A stretch of 64,000 bases of DNA, from contig NZ_JACJSP010000004.1 in assembly GCF_014698235.1 (NCBI RefSeq), positions 272,906 through 336,905 of the forward strand, read 5' to 3'. A program made the position numbers and the translations under genes. The notes beneath the pieces are model-generated. The model saw only the letters and a program-made list of their open reading frames with translations, did no database searches and had not been told where the DNA came from. The stretch comes from Limnothrix sp. FACHB-406 (GTDB lineage: Bacteria > Cyanobacteriota > Cyanobacteriia > CACIAM-69d). This document shows, piece after piece, positions 18,346 through 30,727 of the stretch (positions are counted from its first letter, which is position 1; every line of letters begins with the position of its first letter).

Positions 18346-18876
18346 ATGCTCGATCGTGTCCCCGATGTTGTGTTCAAAACCCGCGTCCGCGATGAGTCCG
18401 TGCCGGGCCCTAACCCCTTCCGTTGGCAAGATCTCAGCACCCAAGACCTCTTCGGTGGCAAGCGCGTTGTGTTGTTTTCGCTGCCGGGTGCTTTCACGCC
18501 CACCTGTTCCACCAGCCATCTGCCGCGCTACGAAGAACTCTATGAAGAAATTAAGAGCCTAGGCGTGGATGCGGTGGTTTGTTTGTCGGTGAATGATGCC
18601 TTTGTGATGTTTCAATGGGGCAAACAACAAAACGCCCAGAATGTCTTCTTGCTGCCCGATGGCAATGGGGAATTTACTCGCAAGATGGGCATGTTGGTAG
18701 ACAAGTCCAATCTGGGTTTTGGGATGCGTTCCTGGCGCTATTCCATGGTGGTCAATGACGGCGCGATCGAAAAGATGTTCATTGAACCTGGCTATGGAGA
18801 CAATGCTCCCAGCGATCCTTTTGAAGTTTCTGATGCTGATACGATGCTGGCTTACTTGAAGTCGGTGCAGTCATAA
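18346..18876 (+). CDS. Peroxiredoxin (Prx5/type II family)
   Basis: The 176-residue protein reduces peroxides using a peroxidatic cysteine, C54, in the motif PGAFTPTCS; the substrate-positioning T51 and the downstream arginine region ([11 protein letters not shown]) are present. The length and PGAFTPTC motif match the atypical Prx5/PrxII family, which relies on glutaredoxin or thioredoxin. An AAGGAAG ribosome site stands before the ATG at 18346. A Fur/PerR-like palindrome upstream suggests induction by peroxide or metal limitation. It appears monocistronic, with a terminator downstream. Confidence 0.93.
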   Translation: MLDRVPDVVFKTRVRDESVPGPNPFRWQDLSTQDLFGGKRVVLFSLPGAFTPTCSTSHLPRYEELYEEIKSLGVDAVVCLSVNDAFVMFQWGKQQNAQNVFLLPDGNGEFTRKMGMLVDKSNLGFGMRSWRYSMVVNDGAIEKMFIEPGYGDNAPSDPFEVSDADTMLAYLKSVQS

Positions 18877-18985
18877 AAACTGCTCGATCGACTCAATTGA
18901 TCGATTCGACTGATTGGATTAACTGGATCGATTTAATCGGCTTGGTCGATCGAGCGGCTTAGCTCAATTAACCCATGTCATCGAG

Positions 18986-19018
18986 GAGGGGCAAGTTAAA
19001 AGACGGGCCCCTCTTTTT
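18986..19018 (+). terminator. Rho-independent terminator
   Basis: Seven-base arms GAGGGGC (18986-18992) and GCCCCTC (19007-19013) followed by TTTTT. It is about 110 bases after the peroxiredoxin stop, beyond a stretch dense in GATCGA words. Confidence 0.8.
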
Positions 19019-19148
19019 GCTGTCGTTCTTGCTGCTGTTTTTGCTGTCGTTTTTTCTGTTAGCTCGGGATGGTTATGGCAATTGGATAGGCATCTTTGGG
19101 TTAATTCCAGAACTCATCCCAAGGGTGGGTAGCCATCTTGGCGACCCA

Positions 19149-19625
19149 TTAACGACGCACGCGAGCGGTGAACCCTGCTGCCTTAAATTGCTTGAGCTGG
19201 AGTGGCTCCGGTTGGCTGACGGGCACAGAAATCCGAAACTCAAATTCGCTCACGCCGGGCGGAATTTGCTCGATCGCGCCCAAACGAGTGCGATTTTCCA
19301 TAATGGAATTATCCGTCGCGTCATAGATTCGCCCAAAGATATCCGCATCAAACACCGTTTTTCCCGTGGTGTTGTTTGCCTTGCCATAGACGATGAAGCA
19401 TTTGGCCGGCAGCGTTGCGCCACCAGAGGTGACGGCCCCAGCGGCCACTTCAGCCGGACATTCCCGATAGTTCAAATCCGACAGCTTGATATTGGTGAGG
19501 GCTTGGGCCGCACCAGTGGGAACCATCAGCCACATCAACAAGCCCAACAGGCCGATCGCCCCGCATTGTCCCAGCCGTTTGCTCAGTTGCTGCCCGATCG
19601 CCCGCAATAAACCTGAAATTTGCAT
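19149..19625 (-). CDS. Secreted hypothetical protein, conserved in cyanobacteria
   Basis: A 158-residue protein with a signal peptide (hydrophobic core GAIGLLGLLMWLMVP, likely cleavage near AAQA-LT). The mature part is beta-rich: LTNIKLSDLNYRECPAEVAAG, CFIVYGKANN, ADIFGRIYDATDNSIMENRTRLGAI and a basic end LKQFKAAGFTARVRR. I recall close relatives in cyanobacteria carrying the doubtful label 'biotin carboxylase'; no biotin-carboxylase motif is present and the size is far too small. It is probably periplasmic. It stands upstream of no obvious partner and runs away from atpC. Confidence 0.75.
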   Translation of the reverse strand: MQISGLLRAIGQQLSKRLGQCGAIGLLGLLMWLMVPTGAAQALTNIKLSDLNYRECPAEVAAGAVTSGGATLPAKCFIVYGKANNTTGKTVFDADIFGRIYDATDNSIMENRTRLGAIEQIPPGVSEFEFRISVPVSQPEPLQLKQFKAAGFTARVRR

Positions 19626-19879
19626 GATTTTGATCGTTCGGAGGAGATTACCAAAACCCTGACGCGAAGACCGACGGATCCCCGCGACCGGTGAGCAAAG
19701 TTGCCTCTTCTCATTAAAAGCGAGATGGATAGGAGCGAGGTCGGAACAGGATAAAGAAAAGCGGGATAGGTTTAGCCCTAACCCGCCTTGGATGAGTCAA
19801 TCCAATCGTTGATCTGAATAATCAAGATCATCAACAAATAGATATTGAGATCGAGAAACTATGAAAATTGGTTGGCGGT

Positions 19880-20281
19880 CTAAACCGTGCCACCAGCCGC
19901 CTGCACCCGAGCACGGGCGCGTTTGAGGGCTTGGGTTGCCTTAATTTTCTCTTGAGGACTGTTAGCGGCAGCTACCCGAGCTTCTGCGTCGGTATATTCT
20001 GCTTGGGCGGCGGAACGGTCGATCGAGTCACCCCGTTCGGCTCCATTCACCAGCACCGTCACTTCGTTATCTTCGATTTCAGCAAAGCCACCCATCAGGG
20101 CGATCGGCAACCAATCCTTGCTGACCCGAACACGCATCACTCCCGTGCCCAACGCCGTCAGCAGCGGCGCGTGGCCGGGTAGGATGCCTAACTGTCCTGT
20201 GGTACTCGGCAGGATCACTTCCTCTGCCTGGTTATCCCAAACGGTCTTGTCTGGGGAAATAACACGAACTGTTAAGCTCAT
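19880..20281 (-). CDS. atpC: ATP synthase epsilon subunit
   Basis: The 133-residue protein has the F1 epsilon beta-sandwich ([27 protein letters not shown], then [13 protein letters not shown]) and a C-terminal two-helix part ([31 protein letters not shown]). Epsilon sits on the central stalk and restrains ATP hydrolysis. It follows atpD with a 107-base gap, the usual cyanobacterial separation of beta and epsilon from the main atp operon; in chloroplast naming these are atpE and atpB. Confidence 0.97.
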   Translation of the reverse strand: MSLTVRVISPDKTVWDNQAEEVILPSTTGQLGILPGHAPLLTALGTGVMRVRVSKDWLPIALMGGFAEIEDNEVTVLVNGAERGDSIDRSAAQAEYTDAEARVAAANSPQEKIKATQALKRARARVQAAGGTV

Positions 20282-20388
20282 AACCTCTTGGCTCGATCGA
20301 GCGGAATTGCAACACCGTGAACAAACAACACCAGCGGCAGCGGAGACCGGTTAGCCCAGCCCCCGCATTCCGCAACGCGATTTAAAAA

Positions 20389-22652
<2,264 letters not shown>

Positions 22653-23075
22653 GTGGCTGCAACAAAAACTCAAACTCCCGAGACCGAGAACGGTGTTGCT
22701 CCGAAAAACGGACTCAGCACGAACCAAACCGAAGCACGGCCCTGGGGATCTTTTACGGTGTTGGAAGAGGGACGCGGCTACAAAATCAAGCGCATTGAGG
22801 TGGGGCCCGGCCATCGCTTGAGCTTGCAGATGCATCACCATCGCAGCGAGCATTGGATCGTTGTCTCAGGCACGGCGCGTGTGGTTTGTGGCGATAACGA
22901 AATCATGCTCACGCCCAATCAATCCACCTACGTTCCCCAATGCACTGCCCACCGGCTGGAGAACCCCGGCACTATTCCCCTGGTGTTGATTGAAGTGCAG
23001 AATGGGGAGTATTTGGGCGAAGACGATATCGTTCGTTTTCAGGATGACTACGCCCGCACCCCTGCTGCTAAGTAG
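22653..23075 (+). CDS. Mannose-6-phosphate isomerase-type cupin (ManC C-terminal domain alone)
   Basis: The 140-residue protein is a single cupin matching the isomerase domain of bifunctional ManC/AlgA enzymes: RPWGSFTVLEEG, YKIKRIEVGPGHRLSLQMHHHRSEHW with the metal-binding histidines and glutamate, GTARVV, and NQSTYVPQCTAHRLENPG with the third histidine. The guanylyltransferase part of ManC is missing, so it probably interconverts mannose-6-P and fructose-6-P for GDP-mannose synthesis, or serves another sugar-phosphate role. The start is GTG at 22653 after a GAGGA ribosome site. Confidence 0.85.
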   Translation: MAATKTQTPETENGVAPKNGLSTNQTEARPWGSFTVLEEGRGYKIKRIEVGPGHRLSLQMHHHRSEHWIVVSGTARVVCGDNEIMLTPNQSTYVPQCTAHRLENPGTIPLVLIEVQNGEYLGEDDIVRFQDDYARTPAAK

Positions 23076-23295
23076 GGTAATTGCTTCGATTTAATTTTGA
23101 TTTGTTTTGCTTGATTGGTCTTGATTTGGCTTGCCCTGATTTTGCATTGAGTCTGTTTGCCTGGGTTTGCCTAAGATCGTGAACGCTGTTGCTATGGCAA
23201 AGGTTTCAGGGGTGGCTCTTGGCGTTTGGCGAGCCAAATCACACTTCGTTGACCGCATTTTTTAAACCATTTCTCAAAAATTCTGTTGATTATCC

Positions 23296-23637
23296 ATGTT
23301 GGTTCTGTCTGCTGCGGCCCAAGCTGAAGTTCAACGTCTTGCTCAACAATGGGGACTGGAGCAAGGCTGGTTTCGGCTGGAGGTGCGATCGGGAGGATGT
23401 CGCTCCTTAACCTATGTCTTGCAGTTCCACCCACCGAGCCAGACGATCGGCCCTGATGAACAGGCTCTGGAAGGAGATGGTTGGCGGGCGATCGTGCGCG
23501 ATCATGATTTGCCCTACCTGCGGGGCTTGACGATCGACTATTCCGAAGATCTGGTGGGTGGTAATTTCCGGTTTCAAAATCCCAATGCTCGCAACAATTG
23601 CAGTTGTGGGCACTCCTTTGACCATGGCGAATCGTAG
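23296..23637 (+). CDS. HesB/IscA-type iron-sulphur carrier protein
   Basis: The 113-residue protein has the A-type carrier cysteines: C35 in RSGGC and C102/C104 in NNCSCGHSF at the C-terminus, the usual C-x(n)-C-G/x-C layout. Such proteins carry Fe-S clusters or iron to target enzymes. It is a diverged member (RSGGCRSLTYVLQF in place of the common GGCSGLQY). The ATG at 23296 has no strong ribosome site. It lies about 230 bases upstream of the ribosomal/elongation factor string but a separate promoter begins that operon. Confidence 0.85.
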   Translation: MLVLSAAAQAEVQRLAQQWGLEQGWFRLEVRSGGCRSLTYVLQFHPPSQTIGPDEQALEGDGWRAIVRDHDLPYLRGLTIDYSEDLVGGNFRFQNPNARNNCSCGHSFDHGES

Positions 23638-23778
23638 CCGATCGATGCGTTTGGTCAAGGGTTGAGGGCGATCGTCTCGAAACCATGACCACCGCAACGG
23701 CCAAGAAACGGCAAACCCTGGCGAAACGCCCACCTAGCGAAGCCATTCCCAGAAAGCTGTCAACCTAGCTACGCTTCA

Positions 23779-23808
23779 TTGACAAAGGTAACAGCCCATC
23801 CGTATAGT
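23779..23808 (+). promoter_or_regulatory. Sigma-70-type promoter of the rpsL operon
   Basis: TTGACA at 23779-23784 and TATAGT at 23803-23808 with an 18-base spacer, about 60 bases before the rpsL start and after the stop of the Fe-S carrier gene. Confidence 0.6.
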
Positions 23809-23869
23809 TATAGACCGTGACATTTTATGACCCCATCGAATATCTAGAATCTGCCGGTGCAGTAAGCCC

Positions 23870-24250
23870 ATGCCCACGATTCAGCAACTCATCCGATCTG
23901 AGCGCGCCAAAGCTAAGAGCAAAACCAAATCGCCAGCGCTCAAAAGCTGTCCTCAGCGCCGCGGCGTTTGCACGCGCGTGTACACCACCACACCCAAAAA
24001 GCCCAACTCTGCCCTGCGTAAGGTGGCACGTGTTCGCCTAACCTCCGGCTTTGAAGTGACAGCCTACATTCCGGGCATTGGGCACAATCTGCAAGAACAC
24101 TCAGTGGTCATGATTCGCGGTGGTCGGGTAAAAGACCTGCCCGGCGTGCGCTACCACATCATTCGCGGAACCCTTGACACTGCCGGCGTTAAAGATCGTA
24201 AGCAAGGGCGATCCAAGTACGGTGCGAAGCGCCCGAAGCCCCAAAAATAA
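23870..24250 (+). CDS. rpsL: 30S ribosomal protein S12
   Basis: The 126-residue protein has the invariant decoding-centre segments [19 protein letters not shown] and [21 protein letters not shown] in TPKKPNS is the classical streptomycin-resistance position and is wild type. ATG is at 23870. It is first in the rpsL-rpsG-fusA-tuf-rpsJ string. Confidence 0.98.
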   Translation: MPTIQQLIRSERAKAKSKTKSPALKSCPQRRGVCTRVYTTTPKKPNSALRKVARVRLTSGFEVTAYIPGIGHNLQEHSVVMIRGGRVKDLPGVRYHIIRGTLDTAGVKDRKQGRSKYGAKRPKPQK

Positions 24251-24350
24251 TGGTGGTTCCGTAGTCCCGGGCCGGCACTGTTAACCGCAACTTCAACATG
24301 GTCAGTTCAACCACTGAAATTGCTCATGATGAAGTTGCCGGTGACTGCTC

Positions 24351-24416
24351 GGGTGCTTGGTACGCAAAGGAATTAGAAAATCGCGGTTAGCCATTTCAGG
24401 CTCCCGGCAAGCACCC
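24351..24416 (+). promoter_or_regulatory. Inverted repeat in the rpsL-rpsG spacer
   Basis: GGGTGCTTG (24351-24359) pairs perfectly with CAAGCACCC (24408-24416) across a 48-base loop, in a 279-base spacer that is long for this operon. It may be part of an rpsG leader or an autoregulatory site; no known motif is recognised. Confidence 0.35.
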
Positions 24417-24529
24417 ATGCAGCCCCCTGACTGAGTGCTGACTGGGTGGCAGATATTCATGGACTTTGCGACACCAAAGTTTTAGTTTGCTTGTTCACGC
24501 TCTGATTGTGACCTAACGGCTACTGTTAT

Positions 24530-25000
24530 ATGTCTCGTCGCACAACTGTCAACAAACGCCCTGTTCCCCCTGACCCTGTTTACAACAGCCGCCTGGTCAG
24601 CATGACCGTTCGCCGGATCATGAAATCCGGTAAGAAGTCGGTTGCTTCCCGGATTGTTTACGATGCCTTCAAGCTGATCCAAGAGCGCACTGGCTCGGAA
24701 CCGCTTGATGTTTTCGAGCGGGCCGTGAAGAACGCAACGCCCCTGGTGGAAGTGAAAGCCCGCCGGGTGGGTGGTGCGACTTACCAAGTGCCCATGGAAG
24801 TGCGGAGCGATCGGGGCATTGCCCTGGCCCTGCGCTGGTTGATCCAATTTGCTCGCCAACGCGGCGGCCGCAGCATGGTGAGCCGCTTTGCGAATGAAGT
24901 GATGGATGCGGCCAACGAAACGGGTAGCGCAATCCGGAAGCGCGAAGAAACGCACCGGATGGCGGAAGCGAACAAGGCCTTTGCTCACTATCGCTACTAG
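24530..25000 (+). CDS. rpsG: 30S ribosomal protein S7
   Basis: The 156-residue protein shows the S7 pattern [37 protein letters not shown] and the C-terminal arm [22 protein letters not shown]7 nucleates 30S head assembly on 16S rRNA and in many bacteria represses its own operon. ATG is at 24530. Confidence 0.98.
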   Translation: MSRRTTVNKRPVPPDPVYNSRLVSMTVRRIMKSGKKSVASRIVYDAFKLIQERTGSEPLDVFERAVKNATPLVEVKARRVGGATYQVPMEVRSDRGIALALRWLIQFARQRGGRSMVSRFANEVMDAANETGSAIRKREETHRMAEANKAFAHYRY

Positions 25001-25228
25001 GTTTCGAGAGTTTCGAGCGTTTGTCACGACGATTCATCGGCTGACAAGTGGCTCAGTGCTTCAGTCCTCATGAGTTGGAAACTGAGACAAGCGCTTTGGT
25101 GGCAGCGGGGTTCGATCGCACTCTAAATAGCGATCAGCCCAATCTGTTCCCCCGGCGTTCTGTCTTTGTTTCGATTACTTAACAAGGATGTAACATGGTA
25201 TCTGCGATAGGAGTCCCAGGAGGTTAAA

Positions 25229-27304
25229 GTGGCCAGATCGATTCCGCTCGAACGAGTGCGAAATATTGGAATTGCCGCCCACATTGATGCGGGCAAAACA
25301 ACGACGACCGAGCGGATTCTGTATTACTCGGGCGTGGTTCACAAGATCGGTGAAGTTCACGAAGGAACTGCCGTCACGGACTGGATGGAGCAGGAGCGTG
25401 AGCGTGGGATCACGATCACCGCTGCGGCCATCAGTACGAGCTGGAACGATCACAAGATCAACATCATTGATACGCCTGGTCACGTGGACTTCACGATCGA
25501 GGTGGAGCGCTCCATGCGGGTGCTCGATGGTGTGATCGCGGTGTTCTGTTCGGTGGGTGGCGTGCAGCCCCAGTCGGAAACGGTGTGGCGGCAAGCTGAC
25601 CGTTACAAAGTGCCCCGGATCGTGTTCGTGAACAAGATGGACCGGACGGGTGCGAACTTCTACAAGGTCTATGGTCAGGTGCGCGATCGCCTGAAGGCCA
25701 ATGCTGTGCCGATTCAAATCCCGATCGGGGCTGAATCCGAGTTGCGCGGCATTGTTGACCTGGTGAAGATGCGTGCCTACCTCTACACCAACGATCTGGG
25801 CACCGACATCCAAGAAACCGATATTCCTGAAGATCTGGTTGACCTGGCTGATGAATATCGCCTGAAGTTGGTGGAAGCGGTTGCAGAAACCGACGATGTC
25901 TTGACCGAAAAGTATCTTGAAGGCGAAGAGCTGACCCAAGAGGAAATCAAGGGTGCGCTGCGCAAGGGCACGATCGACGGCACGATCGTCCCCATGCTCT
26001 GTGGTTCTGCCTTCAAGAACAAAGGGGTTCAACTGCTGCTCGATGCCGTGGTGGACTACCTGCCCGCCCCGATCGACGTGCCCCCGATTAAGGGTCTGCT
26101 GCCCGACGGTTCGGAAGTGACCCGTCCGGCCGACGACAACGCGCCCCCGGCAGCCCTGGCCTTCAAGATCATGGCTGACCCCTACGGTCGCTTGACCTTC
26201 ATCCGGGTCTACTCCGGCGTGATCACCAAGGGTAGCTACGTCTACAACGCCACCAAGGGTAAGAAAGAGCGGATTTCGCGCTTGATCGTGCTCAAAGCTG
26301 ACGAACGAATCGAAGTAGACGAAATGCGTGCTGGCGACCTCGGCGCAGCCCTGGGTCTGAAGGACACCATCACCGGCGACACGATTTGTAGCGAAAGCGA
26401 TCCGGTCATTCTGGAATCCCTGTTCATTCCTGAGCCGGTGATCTCGGTGGCCGTTGAGCCGAAGACCAAGCAGGACATGGAAAAACTATCCAAGGCCCTG
26501 CAATCCCTCTCGGAAGAAGATCCGACCTTCCGCGTCAGCATTGACTCGGAAACCAATCAAACCGTGATCGCTGGGATGGGTGAGCTGCACCTCGAAATCC
26601 TAGTAGACCGGATGATGCGGGAATTCCGCGTGGAAGCCAACGTGGGTGCGCCTCAGGTGGCGTATCGCGAAACCATCGGCAAGGCTGCCAAAGCAGAAGG
26701 CAAGTTTGTCCGCCAGAGCGGTGGTAAGGGTCAATACGGCCACGTGGTGGTTGAGATTGAGCCGGGCGAACCGGGGACGGGCTTTGAGTTCGTCTCGAAG
26801 ATCGTCGGTGGTGTGGTGCCGAAGGAATACATCGGCCCTGCGGAACAGGGGATGCGCGAAGCTTGCGAATCCGGTATCCTAGCAGGCTACCCACTGATCG
26901 ATGTGAAGGTCACCATGGTCGATGGGTCTTACCACGATGTGGACTCGTCGGAAATGGCATTCAAAATTGCTGGCTCCATGGCTGTCCGCGAGGCGGTCAT
27001 GAAAGCAGCACCCGTCCTCCTCGAACCTTTGATGAAGGTTGAGGTTGAAGCTCCTGAAGAGTTTCTCGGTGACGTGATGGGGAACCTTAACTCCCGTCGC
27101 GGTCAAATCGAAGGGATGGGTTCCGAGAGCGGAACGGCCAAGGTTGCTGCTAAAGTACCTCTGGCAGAAATGTTTGGTTATGCCACCGACATTCGCTCGA
27201 TGACGCAAGGCCGCGGTATCTTCTCGATGGAGTTCAGCCAATACAGCGAAGTTCCTCGCAACGTCGCTGAGGCGATCATCGCGAAGAGTAAGGGGAACGC
27301 ATAG
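25229..27304 (+). CDS. fusA: Translation elongation factor G
   Basis: The 691-residue GTPase drives ribosomal translocation. The G1 loop [13 protein letters not shown]2 [10 protein letters not shown]3 DTPGHVDF and G4 NKMD are all intact, followed by domains II-V ([15 protein letters not shown] in domain IV). The start is GTG at 25229, supported by a perfect AGGAGGT at 25218-25224. The 26-base gap to tuf indicates cotranscription. Confidence 0.98.
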   Translation: MARSIPLERVRNIGIAAHIDAGKTTTTERILYYSGVVHKIGEVHEGTAVTDWMEQERERGITITAAAISTSWNDHKINIIDTPGHVDFTIEVERSMRVLDGVIAVFCSVGGVQPQSETVWRQADRYKVPRIVFVNKMDRTGANFYKVYGQVRDRLKANAVPIQIPIGAESELRGIVDLVKMRAYLYTNDLGTDIQETDIPEDLVDLADEYRLKLVEAVAETDDVLTEKYLEGEELTQEEIKGALRKGTIDGTIVPMLCGSAFKNKGVQLLLDAVVDYLPAPIDVPPIKGLLPDGSEVTRPADDNAPPAALAFKIMADPYGRLTFIRVYSGVITKGSYVYNATKGKKERISRLIVLKADERIEVDEMRAGDLGAALGLKDTITGDTICSESDPVILESLFIPEPVISVAVEPKTKQDMEKLSKALQSLSEEDPTFRVSIDSETNQTVIAGMGELHLEILVDRMMREFRVEANVGAPQVAYRETIGKAAKAEGKFVRQSGGKGQYGHVVVEIEPGEPGTGFEFVSKIVGGVVPKEYIGPAEQGMREACESGILAGYPLIDVKVTMVDGSYHDVDSSEMAFKIAGSMAVREAVMKAAPVLLEPLMKVEVEAPEEFLGDVMGNLNSRRGQIEGMGSESGTAKVAAKVPLAEMFGYATDIRSMTQGRGIFSMEFSQYSEVPRNVAEAIIAKSKGNA

Positions 27305-27329
27305 CAAGGAAAAGGAACGCACAAGACTC

Positions 27330-28559
27330 ATGGCACGCGAAAAGTTTGAACGGACTAAACCTCACGTCAACATCGGGACGATCGGTCACGTTGACCACGG
27401 CAAAACGACCCTGACCGCTGCAATCACCATGTCGCTGGCGGCTCAAGGGAAGGCCAAGGCTCGTAACTACGCCGACATCGACTCCGCACCGGAAGAAAAA
27501 GCCCGTGGGATCACGATCAACACGGCTCACGTGGAATACGAGACCGAAGATCGTCACTACGCCCACGTGGACTGCCCTGGTCACGCGGACTACGTGAAGA
27601 ACATGATCACCGGTGCTGCTCAAATGGACGGCGGCATCCTGGTGGTGTCGGCGGCTGACGGCCCCATGCCCCAAACCCGTGAGCACATCCTGCTGGCTCG
27701 TCAGGTGGGCGTGCCCAACCTGGTGGTTTTCCTGAACAAGGAAGACTTGGTGGATGATGCTGAACTGCTGGAGCTGGTTGAGCTGGAAGTCCGTGAACTG
27801 CTGAGCAGCTATGACTTCCCCGGCGACGACATCCCGATCGTGATTGGTTCGGCTGTGAAGGCTGTGGAAGCCCTGACCGCTAACCCCAAGATCGCTCGCG
27901 GCGAAAACGAGTGGGTTGACAAGATCCTGAAGCTGATGGATGAAGTGGATGCCTACGTGCCCACTCCTGAGCGTGATGTGGATCGTGACTTCCTGATGGC
28001 GGTGGAAGACGTGTTCTCGATTACGGGTCGTGGTACGGTTGCCACCGGCCGGATCGAGCGCGGTATCGTCAAGGTGGGCGACACGGTGGAAATCGTGGGT
28101 CTGAAGGACACCCGCAGCACCACTGTGACCGGCGTGGAAATGTTCAAGAAGTCCCTGGATCAAGGGATGGCTGGGGACAACGCTGGTTTGCTGTTGCGCG
28201 GTATCCAAAAGGAAGATATCGAGCGCGGCATGGTGCTGGCGAAGCCGAAGTCGATCAGCCCCCATACGCAATTCGAGGCTGAAGTGTACGTGTTGACCAA
28301 GGAAGAAGGCGGCCGCCACACCCCGTTCTTCGCTGGCTATCGTCCTCAGTTCTACGTGCGGACTACGGATGTGACCGGTCAAATCACGGCTTACACCGCT
28401 GACGACGGCTCGACCGTGGAAATGGTGATGCCCGGTGACCGGATCAAGATGACGGTTGAGTTGATCTGCCCGGTGGCAATCGAACAGGGGATGCGCTTCG
28501 CTATTCGCGAAGGCGGCCGGACGATTGGTGCTGGCGTGGTTGCCAAGATCGTTAAGTAG
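27330..28559 (+). CDS. tuf: Translation elongation factor Tu
   Basis: The 409-residue GTPase delivers aminoacyl-tRNA to the ribosome. Motifs: GHVDHGKTT (P loop), [12 protein letters not shown] (switch I), [12 protein letters not shown] (switch II), NKED. It has the cyanobacterial/chloroplast-type insertion that makes the protein about 409 residues. A 28-bp perfect palindrome follows the stop, before rpsJ. Confidence 0.98.
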   Translation: MAREKFERTKPHVNIGTIGHVDHGKTTLTAAITMSLAAQGKAKARNYADIDSAPEEKARGITINTAHVEYETEDRHYAHVDCPGHADYVKNMITGAAQMDGGILVVSAADGPMPQTREHILLARQVGVPNLVVFLNKEDLVDDAELLELVELEVRELLSSYDFPGDDIPIVIGSAVKAVEALTANPKIARGENEWVDKILKLMDEVDAYVPTPERDVDRDFLMAVEDVFSITGRGTVATGRIERGIVKVGDTVEIVGLKDTRSTTVTGVEMFKKSLDQGMAGDNAGLLLRGIQKEDIERGMVLAKPKSISPHTQFEAEVYVLTKEEGGRHTPFFAGYRPQFYVRTTDVTGQITAYTADDGSTVEMVMPGDRIKMTVELICPVAIEQGMRFAIREGGRTIGAGVVAKIVK

Positions 28560-28585
28560 TTGTTGGTTCATCTGAGCTAGACACT

Positions 28586-28613
28586 GTAGGAACGCTGAAT
28601 TCAGCGTTCCTAC
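28586..28613. repeat. 28-bp perfect palindrome between tuf and rpsJ
   Basis: Arms of 14 bases (28586-28599 and 28600-28613) are exactly complementary with no spacer, centred on GAATTC. In RNA it forms a long stem with a minimal loop. No T run follows, so it may be a processing or attenuation element rather than a classical terminator. Confidence 0.9.
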
Positions 28614-28678
28614 GGCTGTCTTCAGTCAAACCCTGAACCTTGAAAATTTGAGTCTTTACACCCCCTGAGTCTTTGAGT

Positions 28679-28996
28679 ATGGCGACGATTCAGCAACAGA
28701 AAATCCGGATCCGCTTGCAAGCTTTCGATCGGAAGCTGTTGGATGCTTCCTGCGAAAAGATTGTGGATACGGCGAACCGCACGAGCGCAACGGCGGTGGG
28801 CCCGATTCCGCTGCCGACGAAGCGCAAGATCTATTGCGTGCTGCGTTCTCCCCACGTAGATAAGGATTCGCGTGAGCATTTTGAAACGCGCACTCACCGC
28901 CGTGTGGTTGATATTTATCAACCGTCGTCGAAAACGATCGATGCTTTGATGAAGCTCGATTTGCCGGCTGGTGTGGATATTGAAGTGAAGCTCTAG
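28679..28996 (+). CDS. rpsJ: 30S ribosomal protein S10
   Basis: The 105-residue protein has the S10/NusE core [41 protein letters not shown] and the signature loop [15 protein letters not shown]10 also acts as NusE in antitermination. ATG at 28679 is the family start; a TTG two codons upstream is disfavoured. In cyanobacteria rpsJ commonly ends the str operon, as here. Confidence 0.98.
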   Translation: MATIQQQKIRIRLQAFDRKLLDASCEKIVDTANRTSATAVGPIPLPTKRKIYCVLRSPHVDKDSREHFETRTHRRVVDIYQPSSKTIDALMKLDLPAGVDIEVKL

Positions 28997-29165
28997 AGAT
29001 TTTCAGTAGGGCGATTGATCGCCAATTATCCCTAGCAATTTCAATCAGCAATTACCAGCAACTGCCAGTAATTAAAAAAGTTGCCAGTGTTGCCAGTAAT
29101 TAAACGCTGCGTTGGTTGAATTGCCCAGTGGGGGATTGAGTTTGTTACTCAAGCTAATGCTTCAG

Positions 29166-29198
29166 CGCCCGAGAGTTCATGTAACTCTTGGGCGTTTT
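29166..29198 (+). terminator. Terminator of the rpsL-rpsJ operon
   Basis: A 12-bp stem (29166-29177 with 29183-29194, one G-U pair) with a five-base loop, followed by TTTT. Confidence 0.85.
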
Positions 29199-29238
29199 GG
29201 ATTGATTTTGGATTGAGCTTGGATTGATCTTGAAGCGA

Positions 29239-29931
29239 CTAGGGCTGAGTGGCTTGATTGGCTTGAGCGACGGCCAGGGCGATCGCCTGGGGAAAAATCA
29301 AATGCTCTTGGGTTTGGATTCTGGCATGGAGCGTTTCGGCGCTGTCGGTGGGGTAAACAGGAACAGCAGCCTGCATCAGGATGGGGCCGCTGTCCACCTC
29401 TAGCTCCACGAAATGCACCGTGCAGCCAGTGATTCTGACTTGGGCGGCGAGGGCCTGTTCAACGGCTCGAATGCCGGGAAAGCTGGGCAACAGGCTGGGG
29501 TGAATGTTGATGGCCCGCTGGGGAAAGGCGTTGACGAGGGTTTCGGTGGCCCGCCGCATCCAACCGGCCATGGCAACCCATTCCACTCCAGCGGACTGGA
29601 GCGCTTGGACAACGGCAGCGTCAAACTGGTTGCGATCGGGGTATTGGCGATGGTCGAGGAGAACGGCGGTCACGCCCCAGCGGGCTGCCCGGGCGGCGAC
29701 TTTGGCCCCGGGATTGTTGTAAACCAGCACTTTCACCTCTGCCCGTAAGCGGCCATCGGCGATCGCCTCCATGATGGTTTCAAAATTGCTGCCACTTCCT
29801 GAGGCCAATACACCCAGGGCGATCGGGGGCAGGTTTTGATAGAGCGCTAATAGGTCACCGGACAGTTGAGGGGAGACCAAGTTAGGCTCGGAAGCGCGAT
29901 CGATCGGAGCCTCGGTCATAGTTCCAGCCAT
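29239..29931 (-). CDS. purN: Phosphoribosylglycinamide formyltransferase PurN
   Basis: PurN transfers formyl from 10-formyl-THF to GAR in purine synthesis. The 230-residue protein has ALGVLASGSGSNFETI (phosphate loop), VYNNPGAKV, the catalytic triad region NIHPSLLPSFPGIRAVEQAL (N and H) and HFVELEVDSGPILMQ with the catalytic aspartate. It carries a roughly 35-residue N-terminal extension relative to the E. coli enzyme; ATGs at 29931 and 29919 are both possible starts. Confidence 0.95.
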   Translation of the reverse strand: MAGTMTEAPIDRASEPNLVSPQLSGDLLALYQNLPPIALGVLASGSGSNFETIMEAIADGRLRAEVKVLVYNNPGAKVAARAARWGVTAVLLDHRQYPDRNQFDAAVVQALQSAGVEWVAMAGWMRRATETLVNAFPQRAINIHPSLLPSFPGIRAVEQALAAQVRITGCTVHFVELEVDSGPILMQAAVPVYPTDSAETLHARIQTQEHLIFPQAIALAVAQANQATQP

Positions 29932-30008
29932 TGCGAAAAATCAGCACGATTGTAGGCTCCGCTTGCCCGAAAGGGAAGTGCTAGAATACGCGACTGCGAA
30001 ACAAACTG

Positions 30009-30635
30009 GTGCTTTACGCGGCGCAGCGCAGGAGGTGTGCTGTTTATACTCGTCCTTTGGCTCGATTGATTGAGCAATTGCAACGGCTACCGGGCATTGG
30101 CCCCAAATCTGCCCAGCGGTTGGCGCTGTATCTGTTGAATCGCCCGGAAGCGGAAATTCAAACCCTGGCCCAAACGCTGCTGGATGCCAAGCAACAGGTG
30201 GGCCATTGCCAAGTTTGCTATCACCTCTCGGCGGAGCCGGTTTGCGAGGTTTGCAGCAACCCGAACCGCGATCAACAGACGATTTGCGTGGTGGCGGATT
30301 CGCGGGATCTGATTGCGATCGAGCGCACTCGTGAATATCGTGGGCGCTACCACGTTTTAGGCGGGGTCATTTCCCCCATGGATGGCATTGGCCCCGAAAG
30401 CCTGACGATTCAGCCCCTGGTGCAGCGGGTGCATCGCGAAAAGACCCATGAGGTAATTTTGGCGATCGGGCCCAGCATTGAAGGGGAAACTACCACCCTG
30501 TATCTATCCCAACTGCTCAAGCCCTTTACCAAGGTGACCAGAATTGCGTTTGGGTTGCCCGTGGGGGGTGAGTTGGAATATGCCGATGAGGTGACCTTGG
30601 CCAGGGCTTTGGAAGGGCGGCGCGAGGTGGAATAG
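30009..30635 (+). CDS. recR: Recombination mediator protein RecR
   Basis: RecR works with RecO/RecF to load RecA at gaps. The protein has the helix-hairpin-helix [17 protein letters not shown], the zinc cysteines CQVC...CEVC, a Toprim domain ([15 protein letters not shown]...[16 protein letters not shown]) and the Walker-B-like C-terminal part. The GTG at 30009 adds 11 residues before the usual family start [14 protein letters not shown] perfect AGGAGG at 30030-30035 lies six bases before the GTT codon at 30042 where homologues begin, raising the question of a non-standard start. Confidence 0.95.
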   Translation: MLYAAQRRRCAVYTRPLARLIEQLQRLPGIGPKSAQRLALYLLNRPEAEIQTLAQTLLDAKQQVGHCQVCYHLSAEPVCEVCSNPNRDQQTICVVADSRDLIAIERTREYRGRYHVLGGVISPMDGIGPESLTIQPLVQRVHREKTHEVILAIGPSIEGETTTLYLSQLLKPFTKVTRIAFGLPVGGELEYADEVTLARALEGRREVE

Positions 30636-30727
30636 TTTCTGATCATTACTGGTAATTACTGGGGTGATTACCTGGGCGATCGCTCGGGCTGGGGAGAGGG
30701 AGTCAGGTTTGCTGGATGCTTCTACTG

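Noticed and set aside
27276..28571. Minus-strand open frame of 431 codons opposite tuf
   Set aside because: Antisense shadow of tuf with the same histidine-rich composition; no start signal or family.
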